From assembly GCF_000622405.1 (NCBI RefSeq), contig NZ_JASF01000005.1:1116001-1180000 (forward strand): a DNA stretch of 64,000 nucleotides, in the 5' to 3' direction. The position numbers and the translations under genes are program-made. The notes beneath the pieces are model-generated. The model searched no databases. It saw nothing but the letters and a program-made list of their open reading frames with translations, and was not told where the DNA came from. Positions 37,639-47,104 of the stretch are shown piece by piece (position 1 is the stretch's first letter; each line of letters opens with the position of its first letter). Source of the stretch: Sulfitobacter donghicola DSW-25 = KCTC 12864 = JCM 14565. GTDB lineage: Bacteria; Pseudomonadota; Alphaproteobacteria; Rhodobacterales; Rhodobacteraceae.

Positions 37639-37709
37639 GCCAGCCGTTGCACCCGTGAACGCAATCTGCAAAACGGCCCACCAACACGACATTTTTCCAA
37701 GGACAAAAC

Positions 37710-38621
37710 ATGGCACGTAAACGCAAAGGGCGCGACATCTCTGGCTGGGTTATTATCGACAAACCCGCAGGCCCTACGTCGACCGCTGTCGTCAACAAGG
37801 TGCGTTGGGCATTTGATGCGCGCAAAGCAGGCCATGCTGGCACGTTAGACCCAGATGCGACCGGTGTTTTGGCCGTTGCATTGGGCGAAGCGACAAAAAC
37901 CGTGCCCTTTATCACCGACGCGTTGAAAGCGTACGAATTCACCGTCCGCCTTGGGGTTTCTACAAACACTGATGATGCCGAAGGCGAAGTATTGGAAACA
38001 ACCGATATCCGCCCTGATGACGCTGCCATCAAGGAAGCGTTGAACCAGTTTGTAGGTGACATCGAACAAGTTCCCCCGCAGTTTTCTGCCGTCAAAATCG
38101 ACGGTGAACGTGCCTATAAGCGTGCCCGTGACGGCGAGACGATGGAGATTGCGGCGCGACCGTTGTTCGTCGAAAGCCTGATCTTGATGGACCGTCCTGA
38201 CGCGGATCACGTCACGCTGGAAATGGTGTGTGGCAAAGGCGGCTATGTTCGTTCGATCGCTCGTGATCTTGGCGAGGTTCTGGGCTGCAAAGGCCACGTA
38301 CGCGAACTGCGCCGCACATGGTCAGGCCCGTTTGACGTGGCCAATGCCATCACTCTGGATCAGGTCGAGGAATTAGCCACAACGCCCGCCTTGGATGAAT
38401 TCATCGGGCCTTTGGAATTGGGGCTGCAGGAATTGCCCCAAGTCACCGCCAGCAGCGATGGCGCAATCAAGCTACGCAATGGGAACCCCGGCATGGTTTT
38501 CGCAAACGACGTAGAATACGGCGACGAATGCTGGGCCTCTCACGAGGGGACTGCGGTTGCTGTTGGCATTTTCAAATCGGGCGAGCTTCATCCCTCGCGC
38601 GTTTTTAACCTGCCCGCGTAA
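37710..38621 (+). CDS. truB: tRNA pseudouridine-55 synthase
   Basis: 303 aa. It isomerises U55 in the T loop of tRNAs. The catalytic Asp lies in [14 protein letters not shown] (near residue 48); RRDLGEVL-like [15 protein letters not shown] and the C-terminal PUA-like part are present. ATG 37710 follows AAGGACAAAAC. In many bacteria rpsO follows directly; here a DUF1643 gene and an RTX gene intervene. Confidence 0.95.
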   Translation: MARKRKGRDISGWVIIDKPAGPTSTAVVNKVRWAFDARKAGHAGTLDPDATGVLAVALGEATKTVPFITDALKAYEFTVRLGVSTNTDDAEGEVLETTDIRPDDAAIKEALNQFVGDIEQVPPQFSAVKIDGERAYKRARDGETMEIAARPLFVESLILMDRPDADHVTLEMVCGKGGYVRSIARDLGEVLGCKGHVRELRRTWSGPFDVANAITLDQVEELATTPALDEFIGPLELGLQELPQVTASSDGAIKLRNGNPGMVFANDVEYGDECWASHEGTAVAVGIFKSGELHPSRVFNLPA

Positions 38622-38629
38622 ACGGCCCC

Positions 38630-39136
38630 TTGATTACCCGCAGCCATACCAAAGGTGACGCCCCTTCTACTGCCGTCTATTCGGACTGTGAAACCTATCG
38701 CTATAGTCTGACCCGCGTGTGGGATAAGAACGCGCCGCGGGTCGCCTTTGTCATGCTCAACCCCTCAACCGCGACCGAAGTCCAAAACGATCCCACGATC
38801 GAGCGCTGTGAACAACGCGCGCGGCGTCTAGGGTTTGGTGGGTTTCGGGCCGTAAACATCTTTGCCATTCGCGCAACTGATCCGCGCGACATGCGCGCGG
38901 CCGATGATCCCGAAGGCCCAGATAATGCCGCCGCGCTGGAACAAGCTGCGGTTTGGGCCGATACGCTGATTGCTGCGTGGGGTGTGCATGGTGAACATAG
39001 GGGGCATGGGCCTGCGGTTGCCTCCCGTTTACGGGCGGGCGGGCATCGGCTTTTTCATCTTGGCCTGACCAAGGCAGGGCACCCACGGCACCCTTTGTAC
39101 CTCTCTTATAGCGTTCAACCCGTTCATTGGGTGTGA
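38630..39136 (+). CDS. DUF1643 protein
   Basis: 168 aa. FVMLNPSTATEVQNDPTIERC, the AVNIFAIRATDPRDM segment and the WGVHG motif match DUF1643, a family of unknown function often found near phage or DNA-linked genes. It begins eight bases after the truB stop. The only in-frame start is a TTG at 38630 with little ribosome site, so reinitiation after truB is likely. Confidence 0.82.
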   Translation: MITRSHTKGDAPSTAVYSDCETYRYSLTRVWDKNAPRVAFVMLNPSTATEVQNDPTIERCEQRARRLGFGGFRAVNIFAIRATDPRDMRAADDPEGPDNAAALEQAAVWADTLIAAWGVHGEHRGHGPAVASRLRAGGHRLFHLGLTKAGHPRHPLYLSYSVQPVHWV

Positions 39137-39258
39137 TTGGCCCCAAATTGGGCAACTCTCATCCGTCGTTAACCTTTTTCCCCTTACTGTTTTGACGATT
39201 CGGGGTAATTCTGCGTTAATCACCGTGTTCTAGAAACACAAACGATGAAGGTTATGAT

Positions 39259-40320
39259 ATGCTTTGGCTAGCTGGATTGATGGGGTTGATGGCAGTAGGG
39301 ACTGTCACCTTTATTGATCCCCAGTTTCTTAGGGATGAAGACGACGAAAACGTCGATGCGGTCGATGACGCAGCCGAACCCACAGAAGATGCTACTTCCT
39401 TTATCTTGCCAGCAGATAACTTTGAGGCGGACTATGATCCGCGTGGCGGTGACGACGCCGCTTTACTTGATCCCCCAGACCCCGAATCGACTGAAGCGGT
39501 GATTTTGATTGACGGATCGCAATCCGGTGGCGAAACACGCGGCACTGTCCAAGATGACAACATTCGCGGGTTTGAGGGCGAGGATACGCTCGTCGGCGGC
39601 GATGGCGATGACGAATTGCACGGTGACGCTGGCGATGATGTTCTGTCCGGTGACGCAGGGAACGACACGCTGCATGGCGATGGCGGAAATGATGCGATTT
39701 TTGGTGGTGACGAGGATGATATCCTGTTTGGTCATAACGCCGAAGACGCATTATACGGCGGTGCCGGTTCTGATGCCCTTCAAGGCTCCGCAGGCAATGA
39801 TCACTTATCTGGTGAAAATGGAGAAGACACTCTTCAGGGTGGTTTGGACGACGATACCTTAATCGGCGGATTTGGATCCGATGCGCTATTTGGTGGCTGG
39901 GGCGACGATGTTTTAAGTGGCTTGATGCGTGATGCGAATGGCAATGATGGCGATGATAGCGATTTCCTGAATGGCGGCGGTGGCGATGACAGCATCCTTG
40001 TCGGCGCAGGTGACATTGTGACGGCCGGAGACGGTGCAGACGAAATCGTTCTCGGGGATTGGCTGGCTTCCGGTGAATCCGCCCAAGTGACTGATTTCTC
40101 GCCATTGGAAGACAACCTTGTTCTAATTTGGGACGATAGCGTCGGTTCCGAAAACGAACCCCAGATTCAGATCACCTTTGATCCTGAAAATGAAGACCAG
40201 AGCCTTGTCATGTTGGATGGCGCCGTTGTTGCGACGGTGAATGGAAACGATCTATTGCCCAGCGATATCGCGTTGATCCCCCTTAGCACAGCAACCCATC
40301 TGGGGCTTGCCGCCAGCTAA
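39259..40320 (+). CDS. RTX-type calcium-binding repeat protein with N-terminal anchor
   Basis: 353 aa. Residues 1-19 are a hydrophobic segment ([19 protein letters not shown]) with no clear cleavage site. An acidic linker (about 25-95) leads to about a dozen GGxGxDxLxG-like nonapeptides (about 104-222) and a beta-rich C-terminal part (IDFSP-like [13 protein letters not shown]). RTX repeats fold on binding calcium outside the cell. The N-terminal anchor is unlike normal type I-secreted RTX proteins. Its position just before rpsO is an oddity. Confidence 0.85.
   Translation: MLWLAGLMGLMAVGTVTFIDPQFLRDEDDENVDAVDDAAEPTEDATSFILPADNFEADYDPRGGDDAALLDPPDPESTEAVILIDGSQSGGETRGTVQDDNIRGFEGEDTLVGGDGDDELHGDAGDDVLSGDAGNDTLHGDGGNDAIFGGDEDDILFGHNAEDALYGGAGSDALQGSAGNDHLSGENGEDTLQGGLDDDTLIGGFGSDALFGGWGDDVLSGLMRDANGNDGDDSDFLNGGGGDDSILVGAGDIVTAGDGADEIVLGDWLASGESAQVTDFSPLEDNLVLIWDDSVGSENEPQIQITFDPENEDQSLVMLDGAVVATVNGNDLLPSDIALIPLSTATHLGLAAS
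39571..39924 (+). repeat. RTX nonapeptide-coding repeats
   Basis: About thirteen imperfect 27-bp units rich in GGCGATGAC-like words code for Gly/Asp nonapeptides. The pattern also makes a long antisense ORF that is an artefact. Confidence 0.75.
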
Positions 40321-40496
40321 CAAGAACCCGTTGGCAGAGAAATACAGCCCAGCGCGCAGTATTCCTTTGCCAAACAGGGAAATCCCGCCTATACGCCCCC
40401 ATCGCTAACGCTTGTTTGCGATTCCTCCATGGGCCTGAGCTGGACGACATCCCGGCCTGCGCCATTCCTTTTAACCTTTTTGACAAGGAGACCCCG

Positions 40497-40766
40497 ATGT
40501 CGATTACGAAAGAAGAAAAAGCACGTGTAATGAAAGAATTCGGTGCCAAAGATGGCGATACCGGTTCCCCAGAAGTACAGGTTGCTGTTCTTAGCTCGCG
40601 CATCGCGACGCTTACCGAGCACTTCAAAACGCACAAAAAAGACAACCACGGCCGCCGTGGTCTTTTGAAAATGGTTGCGACGCGCCGCAAGCTTTTGGAC
40701 TATGTAAAATCCAAAGACGAAGCACGTTACCAAGACCTGATCAAACGTCTAGGCCTGCGCCGCTAA
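40497..40766 (+). CDS. rpsO: 30S ribosomal protein S15
   Basis: 89 aa. It binds 16S rRNA in the central platform. [21 protein letters not shown] and [18 protein letters not shown] (about 25-70) are family hallmarks. ATG 40497 follows AAGGAGACCCC; the longer reading from 40416 is upstream leader. A strong terminator lies eight bases after the stop. pnp, its usual neighbour, is 6.6 kb away. Confidence 0.97.
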   Translation: MSITKEEKARVMKEFGAKDGDTGSPEVQVAVLSSRIATLTEHFKTHKKDNHGRRGLLKMVATRRKLLDYVKSKDEARYQDLIKRLGLRR

Positions 40767-40773
40767 TCATAAG

Positions 40774-40793
40774 AATTCCTTCGGGAATTTTTT
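40774..40793 (+). terminator. Terminator after rpsO
   Basis: AATTCC pairs with GGAATT around TTCG, followed by TTTT. It ends the rpsO transcript. Confidence 0.88.
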
Positions 40794-40833
40794 GTTTACG
40801 GATCGCCAAGAACGCCTTGGCACACAGACATTT

Positions 40834-40869
40834 AAAAACTGCGCCTTCTGCTTGGGGCGCAGTTTTTTT
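40834..40869. terminator. Second, bidirectional terminator downstream of rpsO
   Basis: AAAACTGCGCC pairs with GGCGCAGTTTT around a 10-base loop and runs into seven Ts. A-rich flank on the left would serve the other strand. It isolates the OmpA gene from rpsO. Confidence 0.8.
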
Positions 40870-40991
40870 CGTTTTGGTAGAAGTCTCACCTTTCCGAAAC
40901 GCTTTTCAAAATGACAAATCCTAAGGGTTTTTCACCTTTCGAGCTGCGCCTCTTATTCGCAAGGAAATAGGGGACCAACCGGAGGGACCCC

Positions 40992-42911
40992 ATGAGGCCA
41001 ATTTTAATTGTAGGCGTTGCGATCGCCACGCTGCTCACTTTTTATTCAGCGCTTTGGTTCAAATCAGAGACCATCGAAGCGGATATCACACAACGCGTTA
41101 CCGACAATCTCGCTCAATCTGACGCCAATGGAATCGAAATCGATGTCAACGGTCGCCATGTCACGCTTAGCGGGATCGTAAACGACGAAACGACCGAAGC
41201 TGCGTATTTGAACACCGCTGATCAAACCTACGGTGCTCTTGGCCCCATCGACGGCCTGACCATGCAAAAAAATGCGGGTTACTTGAAGGCTGTAAAATCG
41301 GCAACTGGGATCAAGCTGGTCGGGACTGTTCCCTCTGAGGATGCCCGCGTGGCCCTTCTTGGAGCTGCCGCCGAGGGCACGCAGGGCGAAGTCATTGATG
41401 GCTTGACCCTAGGTGCAACTGATGGGGAGTGGACTTCCGAAGCTGGTTTTGGCTTGTCGCAGATGGGTCAACTGTCTTCGGGTACTCTTTCTGTGACACC
41501 TGATAGCTATACGCTGTCTGGCACAGCAAATGGGGATGCAATGCCCTTGCGCAGCGCTGTGGCGGATCGCGCGGGTTGGCAAACATTCGTGTCAGCGCCA
41601 ACTGTTGAATCCGACCTTTCTAGCCAGCTGTCGGCACTTCAGGCTGATGTTGCAGATCGCGACAACAGCATTGCTGAGATTAGTACTGAACGCGACACCT
41701 TGGCGACCTCTTTGGCCGCAATGACCTTGGCTCGCGACACAGCAGTAGAACAAGGTGAAGCGTCTATCGCCGCATTGACGGACGAGCGGGACACTGCGGT
41801 TACTGATCTAGAAGCGTTGCGCGCCAGCTTGAATGATACGCAATCTGACAGCACAACATTGCGTGGCGAATTGTCGGATGCACAAACGGCTCTGGAATCG
41901 GCAACCACTGAATTGGCAGATCGTGACGCAACAATTGTAGCGCTGAACACTCAGGTCACAGATTTGAATGCGAACAATGCTGCTCTTGCTGCCGAATTGG
42001 AAACGCAAAAAGCTTCCATGAGCAGCGATGCCCAGACGGGTGCCGAGCTACGCGCCCAGATCGCGGATCAGACAGCGAACCTTGCAGCACGTGGCGCCAC
42101 CATCACCGAGCTTGAAGGCAAACTGGATGAGGCGACAACTGCACAAACGGCTTCCCTCGCACAGATAGAGACCTTGAGCGCGGATAACACAGCAAAAGAT
42201 GCTGTGATTTCTGAGCTGGATGCCAAAGTGGCAAAAGCGAATGAAATGCAGACCGAAGCTGAAGGGCAAATAGCAACACTGTCCGAAGCGCTGAAAACCC
42301 GTGACGGCACCGTGGACGATCTAACCGCTCGCCTAGCAGATCAATCGCAAGACACATCAAAACTGGCGGATCTTTCAGCCCAGATCGAAACCCTTGAGAC
42401 GAGCAACAAAGGCCTCGCCTCAGAGGTAGCTGCCTTTGGGGCCGTGATCGCAAGCAAAGATGCAACCATCGCTGACCTGCGCAAAAACAAACCCGCAGTT
42501 GCGGCGGCCAATGTTCCAGCTGGCTCATCGGAATTTGCAGCACAATGTAGTGCCCGTGCAGGTGAGGTTCTGGAAACAGCCCAAATCAACTTCTCCAGCG
42601 GCACCGCCAACATCCGCAATAACTCGGTAGAAGTTTTGGAACGCCTTACAGGGATCGCCTTGGCCTGTGCCGATAGTGGTCTGGGTGTAGAGGTTGGAGG
42701 TCATACCGACAGCCAAGGGTCGGATGAAGCCAACCAAGCCCTGAGCGAACAGCGTGCAACAGCCATCGTAAAATTCATGTCTGATCGCGGTGTACCAGCC
42801 GATGCTCTCACGGCTGTTGGCTACGGCGAAGCTCAGCCTATTGGCGACAATGAAACACCCGAAGGGCGCGCTCAAAACCGCCGCATCTCTTTTGAATGGC
42901 AGGCGCGCTGA
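40992..42911 (+). CDS. OmpA-family protein with BON-like repeats and long coiled coil
   Basis: 639 aa. One N-terminal membrane segment (about 3-21) leads to three BON-like repeats (about 45-205; each with an LSG or LVG turn), then a Thr/Ala/Glu-rich coiled coil (about 210-505) and an OmpA C-terminal domain (about 525-635) with NFSSGTANI, VGGHTDSQG and AQNRRISFEW, which binds peptidoglycan. The start at 40992 follows CCGGAGGGACCCC. The architecture suggests an inner-membrane tether that reaches across the periplasm to the wall. It is 42 bp before the H3TH gene. Confidence 0.87.
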   Translation: MRPILIVGVAIATLLTFYSALWFKSETIEADITQRVTDNLAQSDANGIEIDVNGRHVTLSGIVNDETTEAAYLNTADQTYGALGPIDGLTMQKNAGYLKAVKSATGIKLVGTVPSEDARVALLGAAAEGTQGEVIDGLTLGATDGEWTSEAGFGLSQMGQLSSGTLSVTPDSYTLSGTANGDAMPLRSAVADRAGWQTFVSAPTVESDLSSQLSALQADVADRDNSIAEISTERDTLATSLAAMTLARDTAVEQGEASIAALTDERDTAVTDLEALRASLNDTQSDSTTLRGELSDAQTALESATTELADRDATIVALNTQVTDLNANNAALAAELETQKASMSSDAQTGAELRAQIADQTANLAARGATITELEGKLDEATTAQTASLAQIETLSADNTAKDAVISELDAKVAKANEMQTEAEGQIATLSEALKTRDGTVDDLTARLADQSQDTSKLADLSAQIETLETSNKGLASEVAAFGAVIASKDATIADLRKNKPAVAAANVPAGSSEFAAQCSARAGEVLETAQINFSSGTANIRNNSVEVLERLTGIALACADSGLGVEVGGHTDSQGSDEANQALSEQRATAIVKFMSDRGVPADALTAVGYGEAQPIGDNETPEGRAQNRRISFEWQAR

Positions 42912-42953
42912 TCCGCGCCCGCCCCATCAAACACTTATATTCAGGGAAAAAAC

Positions 42954-43481
42954 ATGACCTACCTTTTGACACAAATATTCCTCTACATGCTCGTTGCCTT
43001 CCTTTTAGGGTTGTTGCTGGGCTGGTTGCTCTGGCGTTACGGTCGCCCCACCAGCGGTGAAATCGAAGCGATGCGCGATGAGAACAAGCGCCTGCGTGCA
43101 GACCTTGAAACTTGCACAATCAAAAAAGCAAAGCTTGAAGCGCAAGCTGATGCTCAGCCGGTTGCAGCCCCGATTGCCCCTGTCGCCGCGCCTGTGGTTG
43201 CAGAACCTGCCGTTGTCGAAGAAGTCTACACTGGCCCGACCAGCAAACCTCAGGGTCTAGCCGCTCCGCGCAGCGGAACTGCTGATGAGTTGCAGCTGAT
43301 CAACGGCGTAGGCCCAAAAATGGAAAAACTACTGCATTCTCTTGGTTACTACCACTTTGACCAAATCGCTTCTTGGACCACATCCGAAGTTGCGTGGGTT
43401 GATAACAACCTCGAAGGTTTCAAAGGGCGTGTAACACGCGATGAATGGCAAAAGCAGGCAAAGGTTCTTGCTGCAAAATAA
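42954..43481 (+). CDS. Membrane-anchored H3TH (flap endonuclease-like) small protein
   Basis: 175 aa. A strong membrane segment (about 5-25) is followed by a short coiled coil, an Ala/Pro/Val-rich linker (about 60-100) and a C-terminal helix-hairpin-helix-like domain with LINGVGPKMEKLLHSLGYYHFDQIA and WVDNNLEGFKGR (positions about 116-160). The domain occurs in COG3743-type proteins and at the end of Nuo-linked proteins; it may bind DNA or act as a protein scaffold. No nuclease residues are evident. It follows the OmpA gene in the same direction. Confidence 0.78.
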   Translation: MTYLLTQIFLYMLVAFLLGLLLGWLLWRYGRPTSGEIEAMRDENKRLRADLETCTIKKAKLEAQADAQPVAAPIAPVAAPVVAEPAVVEEVYTGPTSKPQGLAAPRSGTADELQLINGVGPKMEKLLHSLGYYHFDQIASWTTSEVAWVDNNLEGFKGRVTRDEWQKQAKVLAAK

Positions 43482-43498
43482 GCCAACAAAAATTAGTC

Positions 43499-43530
43499 AA
43501 AAAGAGCGGTCAGCAATGGCCGCTCTTTTT
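43499..43530 (+). terminator. Terminator after the H3TH gene
   Basis: AAAGAGCGG pairs with CCGCTCTTT, followed by TTCTTT. It closes the OmpA-H3TH transcript. Confidence 0.85.
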
Positions 43531-43588
43531 CTTTGCGTAGGTCAAGATTTCTGTCTACCGATTAGGTGAATATCTAATGGAGGCTCCT

Positions 43589-44704
43589 ATGACCAAAACA
43601 ATCGTAAACAGCTGGAATGAGTGGGATCCCCTCAAACACGTGATCGTTGGCCGCGCAGATGATTGCCACATCCCGCCAGAAGAACCCGCACTGGATGCCA
43701 AGGTTCCCGAAGACAGTGATATGCGGGGCCAGTGGGGCCGCCGGCCACAGGAAACCATCGACCGCGCCAACGAACTGTTGGATAACTTTGCTAGCATGCT
43801 GGAGAAACGCGGGGTTCGCGTGGACCGCCCGACACCGATTGACCACTCCCTACCCGCAACAACACCGGATTTTCATACCGAAAGCCAGTTTGGTTGTATG
43901 CCGCCGCGTGATGTTCTGCTCACGGTTGGGTCCGAAATGTTGGAAGCTACGATGTCCTATCGTTGCCGTTGGTTTGAATACCTGAACTACCGTCCATTGA
44001 TGCAGCAGTATTTCAACGAAGACCCGAACTTTCGTCATGAAAGCGCACCAAAGCCGCGCCTGACCGATGCGGATTATCATCCCGACTATTTGTCCGAAAA
44101 AATCGGCGAAGCAAAACGGCTGGAATGGGCGGCCAAAAAATTCTTTGTGACAACCGAAGAAGAGCCCTTGTTTGACGCCGCTGACGTCTTGCGGTTTGGC
44201 CGTGATTTGGTTGTTCAGCATGGGTTCACAACGAACCTCAAAGGGATCGAATGGCTGCGCCGCCACTTCCCCGATCACCGTGTGCATACCGTGAATTTCC
44301 CAGGCGACCCCTATCCGATTCACATCGACGCGACCTTTACGCCCCTACGCCCTGGGCTGATCCTTAACAATCCGCATCGCCGACTGCCCGAAGAACAACG
44401 CAAGATGTACAATGACAACGGATGGGAAATCGTAGATGCCGCCGGCCCTGCGCATAACTCGCCACCACCGCTGTGCTATTCTTCTACATGGCTGTCGATG
44501 AACGTTCTTGTGCTAGATCCGAAAACGGTCTGCGTGGAAAAATCCGAAGTTTATCAGGCCGAACAGATGGATAAGCTGGGCATGGAGGTCGTCGAGGTCG
44601 ATCTGCGCGACGCTTATGCGTTTGGTGGCGGATTGCATTGCTGCACGGCTGATGTTTACCGCGAAGGCGTCTGCGAGGATTACTTCCCCAACCTCAAGGG
44701 TTAA
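43589..44704 (+). CDS. Glycine amidinotransferase-like enzyme
   Basis: 371 aa, cytosolic. The sequence follows arginine:glycine amidinotransferase closely: FDAADVLRFGRD with Asp near 196, PIHIDATF with His near 245 and GGGLHCCTADV with the nucleophilic Cys near 351, spaced as in human AGAT (Asp254, His303, Cys407). The reaction moves an amidino group from arginine to an amine. The acceptor could be glycine or another amine, since the enzyme is not next to a guanidinoacetate methyltransferase. ATG 43589 follows GGAGG; an in-frame ATG at 43577 is upstream of that site. It stands alone between two terminators or ends. Confidence 0.88.
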   Translation: MTKTIVNSWNEWDPLKHVIVGRADDCHIPPEEPALDAKVPEDSDMRGQWGRRPQETIDRANELLDNFASMLEKRGVRVDRPTPIDHSLPATTPDFHTESQFGCMPPRDVLLTVGSEMLEATMSYRCRWFEYLNYRPLMQQYFNEDPNFRHESAPKPRLTDADYHPDYLSEKIGEAKRLEWAAKKFFVTTEEEPLFDAADVLRFGRDLVVQHGFTTNLKGIEWLRRHFPDHRVHTVNFPGDPYPIHIDATFTPLRPGLILNNPHRRLPEEQRKMYNDNGWEIVDAAGPAHNSPPPLCYSSTWLSMNVLVLDPKTVCVEKSEVYQAEQMDKLGMEVVEVDLRDAYAFGGGLHCCTADVYREGVCEDYFPNLKG

Positions 44705-44710
44705 TGCCTG

Positions 44711-45967
44711 CTAATGCACGTAGGCCGCACCGCAAATCGCTTTGGCGTTTTTCAGGTGTCGGGCTACGAGCTGCTTTTGGGCTTTACCTGACGGGATTAG
44801 CGCTGCAGGGGCTGCTTGATACTCCAATGCGCATAGTTCGGGGAACAGCGTTTCAACTTCGATCCGTGCTTCTGGTGGAATGGATTTCAACGCCTCTGGC
44901 CCTGTAAAAAGGCTTTCGCTTGGCGCGCCTTCTGCCCAGATGATCTCATGATGGTCAAAGAGGATGTGGAAATACTCCACATCCTCGATCTGCTCATCCA
45001 CGTAAATTCCAGGTAATGCCGTCAGGCGGATCGCCGCCACCAGCGCCTCTGTTGTGCCAAACATGCGTTCGGCGACTTTGGATTGCACCAACATCCTGTG
45101 CTGGCGGCTCACCAATAAATCCCGCTCGGGCAGTCCGTTACCCAAAGCACCAGCGCATATGCGAACAGGCCGCAACTTTGGCTGCCGTTCAAGCGTTCTG
45201 CCGTTGACTTTGCTAGAGCTAATCCACCGGATTTTTTTGCAACCACCACTGGCGACGCGGATTTTATCACCCACCTTAAGCCGCTCAACCTCGCATTGCC
45301 CCTTAACGGTTTCAATCAACGCGCCGCGGGTAAAACAAAGGATCTCTTGAGTGTTCCCAAACAAGGTAAAAATATCTGCTGGTGTAATAGCAGAGTGGTT
45401 TGTGCCTGTATAAAAGTCCAACGGCATCGTGGAATAAAATACGTTCCCCGCTCCTACCGGATAGGTGAATGCCACAATGTTATTCGGGTTCGAAGTCGTC
45501 AAAAGCGGAACCGCCCCAGGGGGAAGCGACCCTATGGTAACGTATCCATGGTTTGAATAGTTGCCCCCATCAAAAGTACTGTCCGTAATCGTACCGTTCG
45601 GACCGTTGATAAAACTAGACGGCGCACCGGCAGCAACGTTAACGTCTGTTCCGCTGGCAAAATTGCGCAGCGAAGATATCCCTGACCCACCTGGTAGGAT
45701 CGTTTGCGCATTGGTGACATAACGGTCAAAGATGATCAGGTTTAGACCATTGTTCACTGCCGCTGAAATATCGGCGAGGTTTGCAAGGTATTCAGATCCG
45801 AAACCACCGTTGCTAGGATTCACAACATATAGGGAGTCAAGCGAAGCCAACTGAGCGGCGTTAGGCACAGTTACATTAACGGCTGTATCGCCGTTGTTTG
45901 TAATCTCATCAACCTGGCTCGCCAGACCTTGTCCGTGAGACATTGAATAATAGCCAACCGTGGCCAT
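44711..45967 (-). CDS. Hint_2-domain protein with N-terminal ThuA-like region
   Basis: 418 aa. Residues about 1-215 form a domain with VVNPSNGGFG, LNLIIFDRYV and FYSTMPLDFYTG that resembles a glutamine-amidotransferase or ThuA-like fold. Residues about 218-370 are a Hint_2 domain beginning CFTRGALIETVKG and containing LVSRQHRMLV. Hint domains self-cleave at the first Cys in inteins and Hedgehog proteins. There is no signal peptide; such proteins are common in Rhodobacterales and often secreted by other routes. ATG 45967 follows TTGAGGAATTC. It converges on the amidinotransferase gene with 6 bp between stops. Confidence 0.8.
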   Translation of the reverse strand: MATVGYYSMSHGQGLASQVDEITNNGDTAVNVTVPNAAQLASLDSLYVVNPSNGGFGSEYLANLADISAAVNNGLNLIIFDRYVTNAQTILPGGSGISSLRNFASGTDVNVAAGAPSSFINGPNGTITDSTFDGGNYSNHGYVTIGSLPPGAVPLLTTSNPNNIVAFTYPVGAGNVFYSTMPLDFYTGTNHSAITPADIFTLFGNTQEILCFTRGALIETVKGQCEVERLKVGDKIRVASGGCKKIRWISSSKVNGRTLERQPKLRPVRICAGALGNGLPERDLLVSRQHRMLVQSKVAERMFGTTEALVAAIRLTALPGIYVDEQIEDVEYFHILFDHHEIIWAEGAPSESLFTGPEALKSIPPEARIEVETLFPELCALEYQAAPAALIPSGKAQKQLVARHLKNAKAICGAAYVH

Positions 45968-46193
45968 GTGCGAATTCCTCAACTGTTCTATTGTTAGCAA
46001 TCACTGAACAATGGGGTTGAATTCGGGCCTTCCTAGGAAACAATTAAGATCAAATTAGAAACAATGTGGTCCTAACCGCCCCATGCATTAACAAAAAGTT
46101 AACTCAGCCACTTTCGCCATGGCGCAATCCAAATCATTGAAGTCATTTGATATCCGCTCTATGGCGGTGGAGCTGTCACCAAAGGAAAACACG

Positions 46194-46607
46194 ATGAGCA
46201 CCCCAGCTGACATTACACAATTGCTTGCCAACGCCGAGGCGGTCGCAAACGACCCCAATGCGGATGCTCAGGAAATCGAAACAATCGCGGTTGAAACAGT
46301 TTCCGCCTTTGAGGCCCGCCAACAGCACCAATTCGCCCGCGGCCCGTTCTTTGTAAAATTGCGGAACAAGCTGGCGGCAGAGGGCCACGCCGATCTCGCG
46401 CAAACCGTGTTCCACTATTATTTGGCTGCAAACGTTCTGAAACACGGCGACGGCAAAAGCTATCGTGAGCTGGAAAAGCTGTCGGACCAGCCGTTCACCC
46501 TGCAAGACGAAGAAGGCAAGGCGTTGATTGATGTGACGACGGAAGGGTTTCTAACATCACTGGTAGAGGCCTTGAGAAAGGCGCATCAGTTTTTAGAAAC
46601 AACGTGA
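46194..46607 (+). CDS. Hypothetical protein, soluble
   Basis: 137 aa, mostly helical, acidic. It has ITQLLANAEAVANDPNADAQ and QFARGPFFVKLRNKLAAEG and no signal or membrane segment. I do not recognise the family. ATG 46194 follows AAAGGAAAAC; the reading from 46119 extends into the region before the divergent Hint gene. It may share a divergent promoter with the Hint protein. Confidence 0.65.
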   Translation: MSTPADITQLLANAEAVANDPNADAQEIETIAVETVSAFEARQQHQFARGPFFVKLRNKLAAEGHADLAQTVFHYYLAANVLKHGDGKSYRELEKLSDQPFTLQDEEGKALIDVTTEGFLTSLVEALRKAHQFLETT

Positions 46608-46690
46608 GCGGATAAAAAACCTATCCGCGAAGGTCTACTTTGAGCCCTAAGCACATAGTGCTGTGCCTGCCTCAAATGTCGGCTTTGTCG

Positions 46691-47104
46691 CTAAGGTAGG
46701 AAGCTCCAAATTAGGGTTAGGCTCGCAGCCATTACCCAATCGCAAATGACACAAAAGCGAATATACCAACGTGGGACGTCCGTCTTAATCAGCTTAAGGT
46801 GTAACAAATCCCAAAATCCATGTGCTACAAGCGCACCGATGATCATGAATGGATATCCATTCATGCCAACCCAAGCAGTCGCAGCAAATGCGAGAGCGAC
46901 AGAAAATTCCAGAAACACCGTATTAGGGCGGCCATCCTTAAAAGCATATCCAATGTAAATGCCTGCAATTAAGACGAGCGTGATCGCAGCAAGCTCATAA
47001 GATAACTGGATCGGGATGAATACGTGTATCGGCAACGGCAATACGCCTAGCAGCAACCCAGACGTCAATGGTATTCGCTCAAAGATATGGCTTTGTTTGT
47101 TCAT
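46691..47104 (-). CDS. Hypothetical four-helix membrane protein
   Basis: 137 aa with about four membrane helices (around 13-30, 35-53, 60-80, 110-133). A conserved-looking polar motif GALVAHGFWDLLHL (about 90-103) lies near a helix end. No signal peptide and no family recognised; it is similar in size to DUF6010-type membrane proteins, which is only a guess. It is convergent with the 46194 gene. Confidence 0.65.
   Translation of the reverse strand: MNKQSHIFERIPLTSGLLLGVLPLPIHVFIPIQLSYELAAITLVLIAGIYIGYAFKDGRPNTVFLEFSVALAFAATAWVGMNGYPFMIIGALVAHGFWDLLHLKLIKTDVPRWYIRFCVICDWVMAASLTLIWSFLP

Noticed and set aside
39259..39315. N-terminal hydrophobic segment of the RTX protein as a cleavable signal peptide
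   Set aside because: No convincing cleavage site; kept as an anchor instead.
39401..40105. 234-codon ORF antisense to the RTX gene, rich in His and Arg
   Set aside because: It is produced by the repeated Gly/Asp codons read backwards; no ribosome site and low-complexity content.
42102..42310. Antisense ORFs over the OmpA coiled-coil region
   Set aside because: They arise from the Thr/Ala-rich repeats of the coiled coil and have no start signals.
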